A model generated the notes under the pieces. That model made no database searches. It was not told the DNA's origin and worked only from the letters and a program-made list of their open reading frames with translations. A program made the position numbers and the translations under genes. Source: Trachythela sp. YZ-2020 (taxonomy: Eukaryota; Cnidaria; Anthozoa; Malacalcyonacea; Clavulariidae). From it: a stretch of DNA of 64,000 bases. Shown here in pieces: positions 22,364-34,084 of the stretch; position 1 is the first letter of the stretch; each line of letters starts with the position of its first letter. The stretch lies in contig JADLSH010000367.1 of assembly GCA_016169945.1 (NCBI GenBank), forward strand, positions 9,163,501-9,227,500. The letters run 5' to 3'.

Positions 22364-25300
22364 ATGGTTTATTTTTTTGAAATCTCTCGGAAAGAACCGA
22401 TCGAAGATTTTTACGAACTTGGACGGGAGCTCGGCAGGTACGATAAGATTAGTGGTGTTTCATCTGATCTTTTCATAAATAAAGCAGAAAATTACTTGCT
22501 GTAGTAATTGTATAACAAATTATATTTATTTTGTTTTTTCTCGTATTTCAGAGGGGCTTCATCGGTAGTGAAGCTTTGCACTCAAAGAGGGACAGGAAAC
22601 GAATATGCTGTAAAAATCCTGAAAAAGAACGTATGTGATACAGTTTCCAAAATGCCATTTTAAAGCTACTGTTTCGAATAGGCAATAATGTTTCGTATTT
22701 ATAATGTCAATTATTTGCCCACCAATTTCGTAGTCTTTCAAGCTAATTCTGTGGTTGAGTGTGCATTAACCAATTCGAAACCTTAATGTTAAACGTTTTA
22801 AGTTTATTGCGGTTACATAAAGTGTACATTTGGCAAAGAAAATAGACAAGAATTAATAAATTATGAAGGTCGAAGGACGCCATTTTGTCACTAGGATACA
22901 AGACACCCTTCGCAGTATGCGGAACACTTGAAAACAAACGAAGCATGTAATAAAATGTCAAAAATATAAAATTCACAGCAGGGTTGCATGTTATATATGT
23001 TTATAAAGTTCTAAAATAGATGCTTTCAGAATGCATTTTTGCATGATTTATAGAGCTACTCAGCTACCCTGTTGAGTGGCAATTATAAGCAAAACAGTAT
23101 AATTTTGGACATTTGTGATTTGGCACTTGAGTATGAAATTGAAATTTATTAACCTATTTATAAGGTGCTATTTATATGGAACCAGGCTGATCTGGTAAGC
23201 GGGATGAATTTTGACTTGTGTTTATGTGAGAAAATTACCTTCCGCTTGCAGTGACAATTTGGTTATCTAACAATAGGATGAGTGGCATCGCTTTGCGCTT
23301 CCATCCCATTAACTGGCAGTACCCCATCACTGACGAGTAATATTGTCTGGCGTTAGACAGAGTAAAATACTAAAGTAGGGCGCATTGCAAGCTAATCGGT
23401 TAACAAGAGACACTGGCAGATAGTTTTGTTAACCTGTTAACTGACAGTACCCTCCACTGACAAGTAAAATCGTCTGGCGTTATAGACAGAGTAAACTAAA
23501 GTAGGGCGCATCTAGGCACATTGCCAGCTAATGGGTTAATTGGGGCTCAAGTTGCAGCTTAACGTGTTTGCCATTCTTTGGTAAAGGTGTATTCTATTCT
23601 GTCCAATTCAGAGTTCACTATAATTCTGAAAACTTGGTCGGACATTATGTCCGACCAACCCACGTTTTGGTCAGCCATGATCGCCTTCTGATTGGCCACT
23701 AATTATTTACAGACCACAAGATAGAAATTATTGAAATTAATAAGTCAAAAACTGTCGGCCATAATGTCCGAGCGAGACAATAATTGGTCGGCCATCTCAG
23801 CAATTCGCTCGGAAAATGTCAGGTGGCCGACCGTTATATTGACCTCTGGTCCAATTAATCATCAAGGGGAAATAATTAGTGCTGGGTGTTACACTGCACT
23901 CTCTCTTAGTCTCTTGTTATTTTTACTCTGTCTTATGGCAGACAATTTTACTTTTCAAGAGAAGAGTGTTGGTTGCATGTTTGGGTTAAAGTATGACAAG
24001 ATTTTCTAATTTCCTCAGGTTGAAATGAAGATAGTTCGGACAGAAGTGGGCATATTGTTGAGGCTAAAACATCCAAATATAGTAAGTTGTAATAACTATT
24101 AGACCTGTGGTAATAAAATTATGCTGTAAATTATCATTTACCAGTGAGCGCAATGACTTAAGTACAGTACCTAGTCTTTCAGATTCTTATCCACTTGCTA
24201 AATCAGGTCATGAGTGAATGGTTTTGTGTGGAACTGATATTGAACAGGGAAACAGATATTGCTTGGTCTATGAAATGGTGTAAAATTACAGTACATTTCA
24301 CATAGTTTTTGACAAACGTGTAGCTATTAACCTAATATAAGAAATGACCCTAGGAATTTAAAATTCACCCCCAGTAATTATCCCTAATCTCCTTAAATTG
24401 ATATTTCACACCCTCTGCTTATAAGAGCTCTCTCGTTTCAGCACTCAAATATTTGTGACCAACATGTGTGCCCAAAAACTGTCTGGATACATCCCTCAGA
24501 TTAGAAATCCCTAGCCTTGAGATGCATGCCCTATGATTATTATAATGATATTTTATTTGACTGCTATTAAGATCCAGTTGAAAGATATATTTGAGACAGA
24601 TAGTCATCTTTATATTATCCTTGAACTTGTCAAAGGTGGAGAGCTGTTTGAAAGGTAGGCCTTTATATTTTGTACTCTAAGCCTGCATCCACCCCAAGGA
24701 TCTTAGTAGTTAGTACCCCCTTTGTACAAAGGCCACACACTCGGAAAATGCAAGCACTTCCCCTCCCCAATCACTTACATTAGGCTGCACCCCCTGAAAA
24801 TCAGGTCTCTGAATTCAGGTCGGCAATCGGAAAATGCCGACCTGATTGCCAACCTATTGTCATGTCAGGACAGCAAAAAATTGCCAACCTGCAATTATAC
24901 TTTTCTGATGTGAATTTAGAGTAAAAGAGGTGCTGAATGGGGGTTAACTGACTACTGACATTTGCTCGTATTTTTGACTGACAACTGACAAAATATCTTA
25001 ACTGACAACTGACAAACGATAAATCAGCAATTTTGGAACTGACATTTTACAAAATATTGTACTGACAATTGGCCTGAATATTAGCTGACAACTGACACCC
25101 AAAGACCCCATTAAGACCCTCGTAAAAGAGAAAAGCAGATGGACAAATATTCTCCTGTTACGTTTTGGTTTATAAATGTTAATGTCGGCTCTATAACTGC
25201 AGGCACATTTTATTGAAAACTTAAATTTGCCAACCTGTTGCCGACCTGCTTTCGTTTCAGGTTGGCAAAAGATTGCCTGCCTGATTTTTCTCTAATTCGG

Positions 25301-26836
25301 AGGCCTGGAAAATGTTGGCAATTCCTCCCCCAGATTTGTTCAACATCATTCAAAGGGCAACCCCTCCCCCCTCCTCCCCCCACTGAAAAAAGAAATGTTG
25401 GTACCCCCAAGGTTAGGTATGGCTAGCATCAATCAATACATACTGCAGTTTGAAAGGCTGGTCTTGATGTTTTGTACAAAGGTCGCATCCCTCCAGAAAA
25501 TTTCAGCACCACCCCCCCTGCATCAATCAGTACATACTGAGATTATCATGATAATAGTTCAGATTTATGGCACATTTGAATTGTTTGTGGTGCTGATGAA
25601 AAGGTGCAACTCACAGCATTTTTAATCCTCTTCCTTGTGACTTTGTTTCAAGAGTGGTAGAAAGAGGTTGTTATACTGAAAAAGATGCGTCCGCTGCCGT
25701 ACGGGAGTTGTGTGAAGCAGTTGCTGTAAGATGATTATGTTATGTTGACGTGTTCTCAATATTAACATATTTTATTGCATACGTTGTTGTTTTGTTTGAC
25801 TTCTATTGACTGTTATATTTAAACTGCTTTTCAACTTTTCAACAGTATCTTCACGAAAATGACGTTGTACATCGTGATTTAAAGGTAATATTAATTGTAG
25901 CCCACTCACTCACTCACTACCTGGGCCGGTTGTTCAAAAGCCGGTTAACTTAACCCTGGGTTAGTGGCAACTTTCATACAAGTTTCCCGACATCGGTTAT
26001 ATTAATATGAATACTTTTTTCTATCAACCTTGTACTGGGCGATAGAAGTTTTTGTTTATAAAGTTTTGAAATAAACAAACATGTAGAAGTATACAAACCA
26101 GAACAGCAGATTAAAATTTAACCCGGGGTTAGCGTTAACCGGCTTTTGAACAACCGGCCCCTGAGGACCATTTGCGAAAAATGCAACTATAGTCCCTCTG
26201 CGATTTTGGTGCAGCGCTGAGCGCTCTGCCTACAGCGCTACAGTGTCCAGTTGCAAAAAACTATAAATTCATGCACTCAATTAGGTCATAAAATGTGTAT
26301 TTAGTCTAACAGGTTTTTTTCTAGAAAATTTCATTCACAAAAAGCCCATTAACTTTCCATTTTGCGCCCGTTCATATCACATCACTATTGTGTCCTACTT
26401 TGGTGGATGATTTTTCTCTTGAAGGAGAAATTGTTGTACATAAATTGCTTAGACTAATACTTGAAAAATATAGCGAGAATTTCAACGTTTCGAGCGAAGG
26501 TGGCGTCTGAACTGACGTCGTGAAACGTCCAGGACTGGAAACGGCGAAGTTCTTGTTGCATTCAATATTTAACCTGACTATCTGCCTTAATGTGCCCTAC
26601 TTTGATCTTTTAATCTGTCTTTTACCAGGCGATTTTACTCGTGAAAGGAGACTTTTGCAATGTTAACACATTAACTGGCAATACCCTACCACTGACGAGT
26701 AAAATCGTCTGGCCTTAGGCAGAGTAAAATACTAAAGTAGGGCGCATCTGGGTGCATTGCCAGCTAATGGGTTAACAAGAGACACTGGCAGATAGTTTTG
26801 TTAACCCATTAACTGGCAGTATTCTACCACTGACAG

Positions 26837-26868
<32 letters not shown>

Positions 26869-29800
26869 ACTAAAGTAGGGTGCATCTGAGTACATTGCCA
26901 GCTAATGGATTAACAAGAGACACTACTGGCAGATAGTTTTGTTAACCCATTAACTGGCAGTATTCTACCACTGACGAGTAAAATCGTCTGTCATTAGACA
27001 GAGTAAAATTTTAGGGTGCATCTGGGTGTATTGCCAGCTAATGGATTAACAAGAGACACTGGCAGATAGTTTTGTTAACCCATTAAATGGCAGTATTCTA
27101 CCACTGACGAGTAAAATCGTCTGGCATTAGACAGAGTAAAATACTAAAGTAGGACGCATCGGGGTGCATTGCAAGCTAATGGGTTAATGGCTAATAAATG
27201 TCTTTCTTTAGCCAGAAAATCTTCTCTACGCAACTGATACAAACGATTCTATTCTGAAGTTGGCTGACTTTGGATTGTCAAAGATGTTAACAACTGAAGT
27301 ACTGATGCAGACAGTGTGTGGTACACCGGGTTACTGTGGTATGTTGAGGAGCAAAATGTGCCGCCAGAACTACTTGATCCAGGGCGTCGGGGGGGCGTCG
27401 GTTCTTCTCATCTTATTTCTTTGTATCATTTCGTTGTAGCACCCGAAGTTCTATTGGGGAAACAATATGGCCGCGAGGTGGACATGTGGGCTGTTGGGGT
27501 CATTGCGTATATTTTGTAAGCACATTAGTTACTACTAATGTAGGTACATTAGTACTACGTTCACACACAGCGATTTGTCGGGCTGATTTTAGGTTTTGCT
27601 GAATGTTAATGGCGAATATTTTCAGTTGATGATGTCACCAGATGACGTTTGCCACGTATTTTTCAAATATCATTAACGTGCATCTGAAATCGGCCCGACA
27701 AATCGCAACGTGTGAACGTACATTAAGCATGCTTTTGAACATTACACGTGTCTACACACGTAAACATATCACATCTTGTCAACAAGATGTGTTCGCAACA
27801 GACTTGTAGCAAGCTTGTCAACAAGTTGTAACAATGTTGTAATTTTATCAAGTTGCTACAAGGTTGTCACTCACAACTTGTTAACAAGTTGTTGAATTGC
27901 AGGACGATAACAAGTTGTCGGAACAACTTGTAACAAGTCTGTTGAGTCAACAACCTTGCAGCAAGTTGTCAACAAGCCGTTGACAACTTGTCAACAAGCT
28001 GGGAACAAGCAGTGCGAACACATTCTGATAACAAGTTGTTGAAACAGCATTGGTACAAGTTTACTGCAGGTTTGTTAGTAAAAAACTCGCCTTCATATAA
28101 AATAGTTAGTTTCCGTTATAACCAGAACGACCAACGGGAAATTTCTATGTTTATATGGAGGCGAGGTACTCGGCAACGACGACATCCCAGCCGTTATAGA
28201 AACTTATAGTTTTCCCGGATTTTTTTTTTGATATTTTTTTTATTCAACTTCGCCTCAATGGCAGGGAGTCCACAACAGCGTCAGCCAATTACTGTGGCCC
28301 CATTGTTAGTTCCTAAGGGTTAGTATTACTGTATTAGAGGGAGGAAACCGGAGTACCCGGGCAAAACCCTCGAAGCACAGAAGAGAATCTCAACTTACAT
28401 GAGTTATTTGAGCACACTGCCGATCTCATGCGAGTACCAACAGTGACCTCGACCTGTTGTGAAACAGGCTCAACTCAGTGGTAAGAGGCAGCGCGCTAAC
28501 CGCTTCCGCCACCCGTGCTACCCTAAATGTGTTTACATGGGAAATGTGATGACTGTTTACATGACAAAACCGATTAACTCGGCATGGCGAGGTCCCGACA
28601 GAAACACTAGGGATGTCGCCTAGGCGAGATAAATATATTCCCATGTAAACACATTTCCCGCGTAACTCGTCAACAGAGCATACATGTTTCCTTTGTTTTC
28701 CTACTTTGATAAATAACATAGCCCAATCTAGCCCTCAATAGTGTATAAAAGAGACGTATTTACAATGTACTCAGCGGGCAAATACATGGTAACTCGGTTC
28801 CATATAAACAGATCGCTTCTTTGTCCCGGCATGGCGAGTAACGTCGCCCCCATATATACAGGCCCTGAGTTCCGACCAGATGTGATTTCGGCTGGAATTT
28901 GAAGTGGTCGCGATGCACCTTTAATGCAAACAATGAAATGAGGTTTCCTGTTTTCTCAGACTTTGTGGATTCGAGCCTTTCTATGACGAGCGAGGTGATC
29001 AAGCAATGTTTCAGAGAATTTTGAAATGTGATTTTGAATTCGTGGAACCTTGGTGGGACGATATCTCACTCAGTGCTAAGGTAACGATTGAATTCGAAGA
29101 ACGATACGCATTCTGAGTGTATGCGGCTGTTGTGATTATATCTATCATTCAAGAGGGCACATCTTTCAAAAGCGTACAACTGTAGGTTAAGTAATTGGAA
29201 AAAATACATTTTTGGCGAATGATAATTCAATGCTGAAGCAATTCTTAATTTTGTCTTTTATAGGACTTGGTGAATAAACTAATTGTTTTAGATCCAACAA
29301 AACGACTGACAGCGAAGCAAGCTTTGCACCATCCTTGGGTTCAGGTTAGTTTGTTTTTCTATATCTTCATATGTGGGCCTTTTGCAGAATTACTGCATGG
29401 AGCGTACCACTATACAAGCGTATAGCCTCAACGCTCCCCCAAAAGACCCGACGTATACATTTTAGCAACGCCTATAACTATAATTTTTTGTAGACAGTTT
29501 CATATCCAGTTATTTTCTCATGGTTTAATGCAGGGTGTTAGCCAGAAGGAAAAATAATTCGGCAATTTAATGAAATTGAGAAGTTCAGTTGGGAGACATT
29601 TCTGAACTCGGCTCTGAATGTCGCGTCTCTTAAATGGCATTTTCCGTGCGTTCATGCAGATAGCGCTTTCTAAACAGAATTTTAAACCGTCCAATAGTGG
29701 TTACAACCGTCCAGTGATACAGCTGTACTGTATGTGTGATATACAGCTCTAAGTCAAATTCATCTAGACGCTACATATCAGTTATTATTATATACACAGG

Positions 29801-30464
29801 CTCTGGATATGAGGTATTCTGCAATCTGATTGGTTCTCTACTAGCAGGATATTAGCTCATATCCTGCTAGTAGAGAAAAGTAGAAAAATGGCTGGCAGAT
29901 TTGGACAATTAAATGAAGAGGAAATTCAAGTTTTATTTGAAAAAAGTAAATATCTAGATCCAGAGCTTGTGTATATAATAAAACAGTTATTCTACTCACT
30001 CTCGTCGTATATGACTGATAGCCGACTCGGCGCTATCGCGCCTCGTCGGCTATCAGCTCATATACGACTCGAGTTCGTAGAATAACTGTTAAATATACGA
30101 GCGTGAAAAGTAAAACTCGTCATAAAATACAATTCTTCTTGAGCGGAGTTTTGAAGTTGAGCAATCTTATATTTTGCATTTTTCATATAGTTATGTTATT
30201 TTTGCAAATCTAAATTGGGAAATTGCTAGCTAAACGTAATTGGGAAAATGGCGTATAACGCCGAATTTCTACTGTAGCTAATACCCTATTTAATGTCCAT
30301 TGCAGGGTAAAGGCGCTAAGTTAGACCACATGAAAAGAACACAGCAAAAACTAAAAGAATTTAACGCGAGAAGAAAGCTTAAAGCCGGAATGTACGGTGT
30401 TATGGTCGTACAAGACATGACGGTCAGGGCGGGCAGGAGGGCAAGTGCTATCAAAGACGACTGA
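22364..30464 (+). CDS. CAMK4: CaMKIV-like Ca2+/calmodulin-dependent protein kinase (11 exons)
   Basis: Exons: 22364-22437, 22552-22630, 24019-24081, 24572-24654, 25653-25725, 25846-25884, 27212-27338, 27440-27515, 28960-29080, 29264-29344, 30306-30464, all in phase; 324 aa. This is a Ser/Thr kinase acting in calcium signalling. Visible landmarks: glycine loop LGRGASSVV at 23-31, ATP-binding Lys46 in YAVKILKK, HRD 133-135, DFG 156-158, and the CaMKK-phosphorylated loop Thr171 in QTVCGTPGYCAPE. LCGFEPFYDERGDQ and the autoinhibitory/calmodulin-binding segment LKEFNARRKLKA (288-299) follow. The closest remembered match is CaMKIV rather than CaMKI. The protein stops about 25 residues after that segment, so the long acidic tail of vertebrate CaMKIV is missing. 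An alternative 3' exon cannot be excluded. Confidence 0.9.
23305..23540 (+). repeat. TTAACCCATTAACTGGCAG repeat, two units
   Basis: Two units of the roughly 135-bp family also seen at 26671-27187. The ends of each unit are mutually inverted (CATTAACTGGCAG / TGCCAGCTAATGGG). Confidence 0.8.
26165..26275 (-). mobile_element. decayed tRNA-derived SINE, type 2
   Basis: It shares GCGAAAAATGCAAC and GGTGCAGCGCT with the better copy at 44808-44945; the tRNA-like head is scrambled. Confidence 0.5.
26671..27187 (+). repeat. four tandem ~133-141 bp units with palindromic ends
   Basis: Unit starts at about 26671, 26809, 26950 and 27083. Each unit runs from TTAACTGGCAGTA through AAAATCGTCTGGC to TGCCAGCTAATGGGTTAA, then a spacer with GAGACACTGGCAGATAG. 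It lies directly before CaMK exon 7. The same unit is inverted at 38740-39010. Confidence 0.85.
27557..27716. mobile_element. 160-bp MITE with ACGTTCACAC ends
   Basis: The left end ACGTTCACACACAGCGATTT is mirrored by the right end with a few mismatches; the match extends to about 34 bp. It lies in CaMK intron 8. Confidence 0.8.
27748..28075. mobile_element. ACAAGTTGT-rich inverted-repeat element in CaMK intron 8
   Basis: It starts TACACACGTAAACATATCAC and is filled with ACAAGTTGT units. It is close in sequence to the copy at 63010-63345, including CTGGGAACAAGCAGTGCGAA. Confidence 0.75.
28333..28526 (-). mobile_element. tRNA-derived SINE, type 1 (second copy)
   Basis: On the minus strand it has TGGCGGAAGCGGTTAGCGC (A-box region) and a conserved tail phrase (plus-strand GGAAACCGGAGTACCCGG). 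Same family as 8018-8187. Confidence 0.7.
29816..30092 (+). mobile_element. hairpin-flanked element remnant with a short ORF
   Basis: A hairpin near 29843-29875 (TAGCAGGATATTAGC and inverse) precedes a plus-strand frame at 29888 encoding MAGRFGQLNEEEIQVLFEK. A second hairpin follows at 29982-30090 (AACAGTTATTCTAC / GTAGAATAACTGTT), and inside it lies TCGTATATGACTGATAGCC with its inverse. The peptide resembles the N-terminus of Crypton/KIAA1958-like proteins as remembered; this is weak. It lies in the last CaMK intron. Confidence 0.45.
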
Positions 30465-30536
30465 AAGTGGGAATTCTTAATAGACATCTAGCGACATCTT
30501 CAATGCGAAGACTGCTTCGAGTGGTGTGTTACTCTA

Positions 30537-30770
30537 GGGATTTTGGGATGTTTGGCGAAAATTTCCTCGGATTTTAAAGAGCATCTTGGCTAGATTTTGG
30601 GGATTTTTGTGAGATTTTTTGGTTTTTGTCGAGAACTGGGGATTTTCAGGGATTTTGTGGCAATTTTGGAGATTTTCTGGAAATTTTTCAACAAATTTTG
30701 ACAGGATTTCGGGATTTTTTTTGGAAGATTTTATTTTGGAAGAAGTGTACGAGGATTTTTGGAGTAATAC
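30537..30770 (+). repeat. GGGATTTT-type G/T-rich degenerate repeat
   Basis: Loose tandem copies of GGATTTT lie about 70-300 bp past the kinase stop. Both strands are open but low in complexity, so no protein is called. Confidence 0.7.
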
Positions 30771-31576
30771 ACCTCTCGACTCTGATAATTCGTAGTATCG
30801 ACTGCGCATTCAAATAGCACGCGAAACATTTATTTGTAATCACGCACTCGCAACTATGACTAGAAGAAAATGCACTAACCAACACAATTCCGCGCGAATT
30901 GGGAATTGTAGGCCTAATGGTGAAAGTCGCGGGATGCAGCCAGGCTGTGGAAACGTCTGCTGTGTTTTAGCTTAGCGCGTAAATTCTACCTCATGTAGAA
31001 GAATGTGGAATAAGTCGATGTCCTGTAGTTATACACTTTAGCTGGAGTTTTACTGTGAATTAAATGCTTTGGCTTCAAATCTAGTGCTCCACTATTTATA
31101 TACACTTGAGAGATTATAGGATCGAACTATCTGAAAAATATGACAAGAACTTCGACGTTTCGAGCGAAGGCCTTTCGTCTGGAAGTTAATGAAAAGCGGG
31201 AGGGTTGTAAATTTATTCTCTTAAGGGTGGGAGGCTTATTTGAGAGGGCGGTAACACAGATGCACTATCCAGGTCTACTTTTGAGATCAGCAATCTTTGC
31301 TGATGAGTTATCCAGGTCTAATTTTGAGATCAGTAATCTTCGCGGACGAGTTGATGGGCCTGGACCCCAGTTTCAATTTTTCCAACATGGCGCGCGAAAT
31401 ACAATATATTTTAGTCACAGAAATTTCAAATGTCTCGCTTTGGACATGAATATGAGTTGTTTATGAAGAAAAGGTAAAAATATTGCTGAAACTCCTATTG
31501 CTAATCTGGTAGGTATTATAATACTTGTACCTTGTTTCTAAATTTATATCGAATATTCATTGAAGAAAGTTAATAG
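30771..31576. other. spacer after the kinase gene
   Basis: It holds one GACGTTTCGAGCG-type repeat (31120-31195) and a doubled phrase GAGATCAGCAATCTT / GAGATCAGTAATCTT near 31281-31341. No exon is recognised. Confidence 0.5.
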
Positions 31577-32024
31577 TAGTGATGGGCGACTACCGATTAC
31601 CGAGTAATCGATACCGCTCGATACCAGGCTACTACCGGAAGTAATCGATACCAGAGTGGTATCGAAATATTTTCGATTACTCGCTGAATTTACTATTATT
31701 ATTATTATAAAGATTACTTTTCAGCAATATTTAAAACAAAAATCTACACATTTTGCAAGTGTGTTAGCTTCGTATTTGTCAGTTCTGTGCATTTTATCAG
31801 AATTAAGACTAAACTCGTTCGACGGTCCCAGTCTCTATTTTGTATTCGCGCGGTTTAAGACGAAAATGGCGGGAAATATGACAGGAAAATTGCGAAGCTT
31901 TTGTAACAAACAACATATTAGAAGAATTACGCAATAAGTAATCGTTTGAGTAATCGATACCATCGATACTTGGTCCGAAAAGTAATCGTAATCGAATCGA
32001 TATTCTTGGTATCGCCCATCACTA
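31577..32024. mobile_element. 448-bp hAT MITE with perfect 8-bp target duplication
   Basis: Ends TAGTGATGGGCGA and its complement TCGCCCATCACTA; direct repeats GTTAATAG at 31569-31576 and 32025-32032. Sub-terminal ATCGATACC repeats are typical of hAT elements. The interior has no transposase. Confidence 0.9.
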
Positions 32025-32286
32025 GTTAATAGATGGATATAAAACTTTGTTTACATACAGTAATTGGCATTCCCCCCCCTGTCGAGGACCTCGATTTCCA
32101 AGGGGGTTAATTACTCAATTTTTCCAGACGGGTAATTGAAAAAAATGTGATAAAATTGCTGTTTCCAGAGGGGTTAAAGTCAATAAAGTGTAAAAATGCA
32201 CTTCAGAGACCTGAGAGGGGGTTGAGGACTCTTCCAAAGGGGGTTAAATTAAGGACTTTTCTAAATGGATCAGTTGCACATTTTTT

Positions 32287-33648
32287 CAGGGGCGGATCCA
32301 GGATTTTTCGTACGTTAGTCAAAATATCTGACAATCCAAGTTTGCGCTGCAGGCGCAAAATTGGCCGAAGGCGCGAGCAACCTAGACGGGTCTGGGGGCA
32401 TGCCCCCCCAGAAATTTTTGATTTTTGAACCTCAGAAACACCATTTGCTGCACTCTGGGAGCAGCTTCAGCCAAAAATTAACCTCATAAGATGGGACCCA
32501 TATAGCAATTTTCAGTCTCACTGACTCCAACAAATCACTCCTTAGGGATTTCACTTCACTTGATCAGACATTTAAATATTTGAATCATTGAATGTGTGCT
32601 CTTTGAAACTGTGGCTGTGGATTAAAAACATGAATTTCACAAAATAACACATGATCGTATTACACATTTACACCAAGCTATGCCATGTGGTATTGCCTTT
32701 GTATATTGCTCCATATACATTATATAAATCCAGTATAGATAATATTAAACTAACATTAGTCCACAAAAAGCATAAACAAACTTCCGATTCGCCTGGGTAT
32801 TAAACTTGGTTCGCTGTAAATCTTATCTATAAAGTATATTATTATAAAGCGTCGAGTCTAAGTCTTGACCGCAATATTATGTAAATCAGTTCACCTCATC
32901 ACCTACGCGGGTCGATACTTTGCGCACAAATAAACAGTATAGGACCTTACCATAGGGCCGTACAACAGTTGCTCTTTCGATCTCGAACGTACTTCGGGAT
33001 GTATATGATTCGGCACCAAAATTTCTCCCAAGGCAAAAGCTTGTGTTGTTGATGGCGCTCACTAGCTCTTCAACAGAACTCTTCGGTGAAGCGTCTATTC
33101 GCTTCTTTAGATCAACTTCAATATCTTGAAGATATCGCCGATCGTTTTTCGCAAACGCGGACTGTACGGTCTCGTAAATACTAGCAGACATTGGGATTTC
33201 TGGCTGTGCTACTTTGTTGAACCTTTGCAGTTCTATAAATATATTCAGGCTGACCAGGCTGACTCGCTCTGATCGGTCAAAATTATGCAGCCAATGAGAA
33301 CTCAGAAGATTGGCCAATGGCAGAGCTTATATTTGTGCCCCTGATGAGTTGCCCGGTCAGAACTCCCCGGAAAGTGGTCAACATCGCTGCTAACCAATCA
33401 AATGACCAGATTTGCCGCCAAGTCGGTCAAGATTCAAGCGGAAGACCGCTGTTTTGACTGGTCATCATATTGCTTTACATAAACCTTTACCGCTGAACGC
33501 AATGTAATTACTGGACTACAAACTTAAATATGCTGACGCCACTGAACCAATTTGATAACTGGACTGCGATTTGAATTCGAATTAATTAACTTCGCAATTT
33601 TTTACCCTAGTCGCGTGACCGGGTTGACTACCCCTGGATCCGCCCCTG
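32287..33648. mobile_element. 1.36-kb hAT-like non-autonomous element
   Basis: Ends CAGGGGCGGATCCAGG and complement; 8-bp direct repeats CATTTTTT at 32279-32286 and 33649-33656. The only sizeable frame is on the minus strand (32886-33317) and does not look like a transposase. Confidence 0.85.
32886..33317 (-). CDS. exon-like ORF inside the hAT element, unrecognised
   Basis: The frame is 143 aa. A likely internal start is MSASIYETVQSAFAKND (about codon 43), with an ATATAA-like box upstream. Near the end, ...TVVRPYG is followed by a strong donor (ATG|GTAAGG at about 32955), so this may be a first coding exon captured by the element. The composition is protein-like (helical, charged). No family was recognised. 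No matching downstream exon was found inside the element. Confidence 0.35.
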   Translation of the reverse strand: MANLLSSHWLHNFDRSERVSLVSLNIFIELQRFNKVAQPEIPMSASIYETVQSAFAKNDRRYLQDIEVDLKKRIDASPKSSVEELVSAINNTSFCLGRNFGAESYTSRSTFEIERATVVRPYGKVLYCLFVRKVSTRVGDEVN

Positions 33649-34084
33649 CATTTTTTTTGCATTCCAGAGGGTTAAAATCCTGGAAAACAGGTCCTCATTT
33701 GATACAATTTGCCTGCCAGGAATGCACAAACAATTTATTTTGTAAAGTCTAATTATGTAAGCATACGTAATAGAACAATTCATGTGTGTTTAATAAAGCT
33801 TTCAAAAAGTCCTGTCTATGCATTCTTGGCAGGCAAGTTGTATCGAATTATGTAAACAATGTTTGCCCATCTATATGGAAAAAGGAGATTTTAATAATCG
33901 TTTAGATGGAGAGGCTTAAACGATTTGACCTGTAAATGGGGTACGGGAGATTATAAGAATAGGACCTATTTGAGAGTGAAGCTTGAAAATCCAGTGAGGA
34001 TAAGATTTATTATTTCACCTTTCAACTGCACAGAAATCTCTGTATATATAATAATTGTTTAATTTGTTCTTTTAGTTTTGAAAT

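Noticed and set aside
30534..30817. Overlapping ORFs on both strands after the kinase gene
   Set aside because: They are low-complexity translation of GGATTTT-type repeats.
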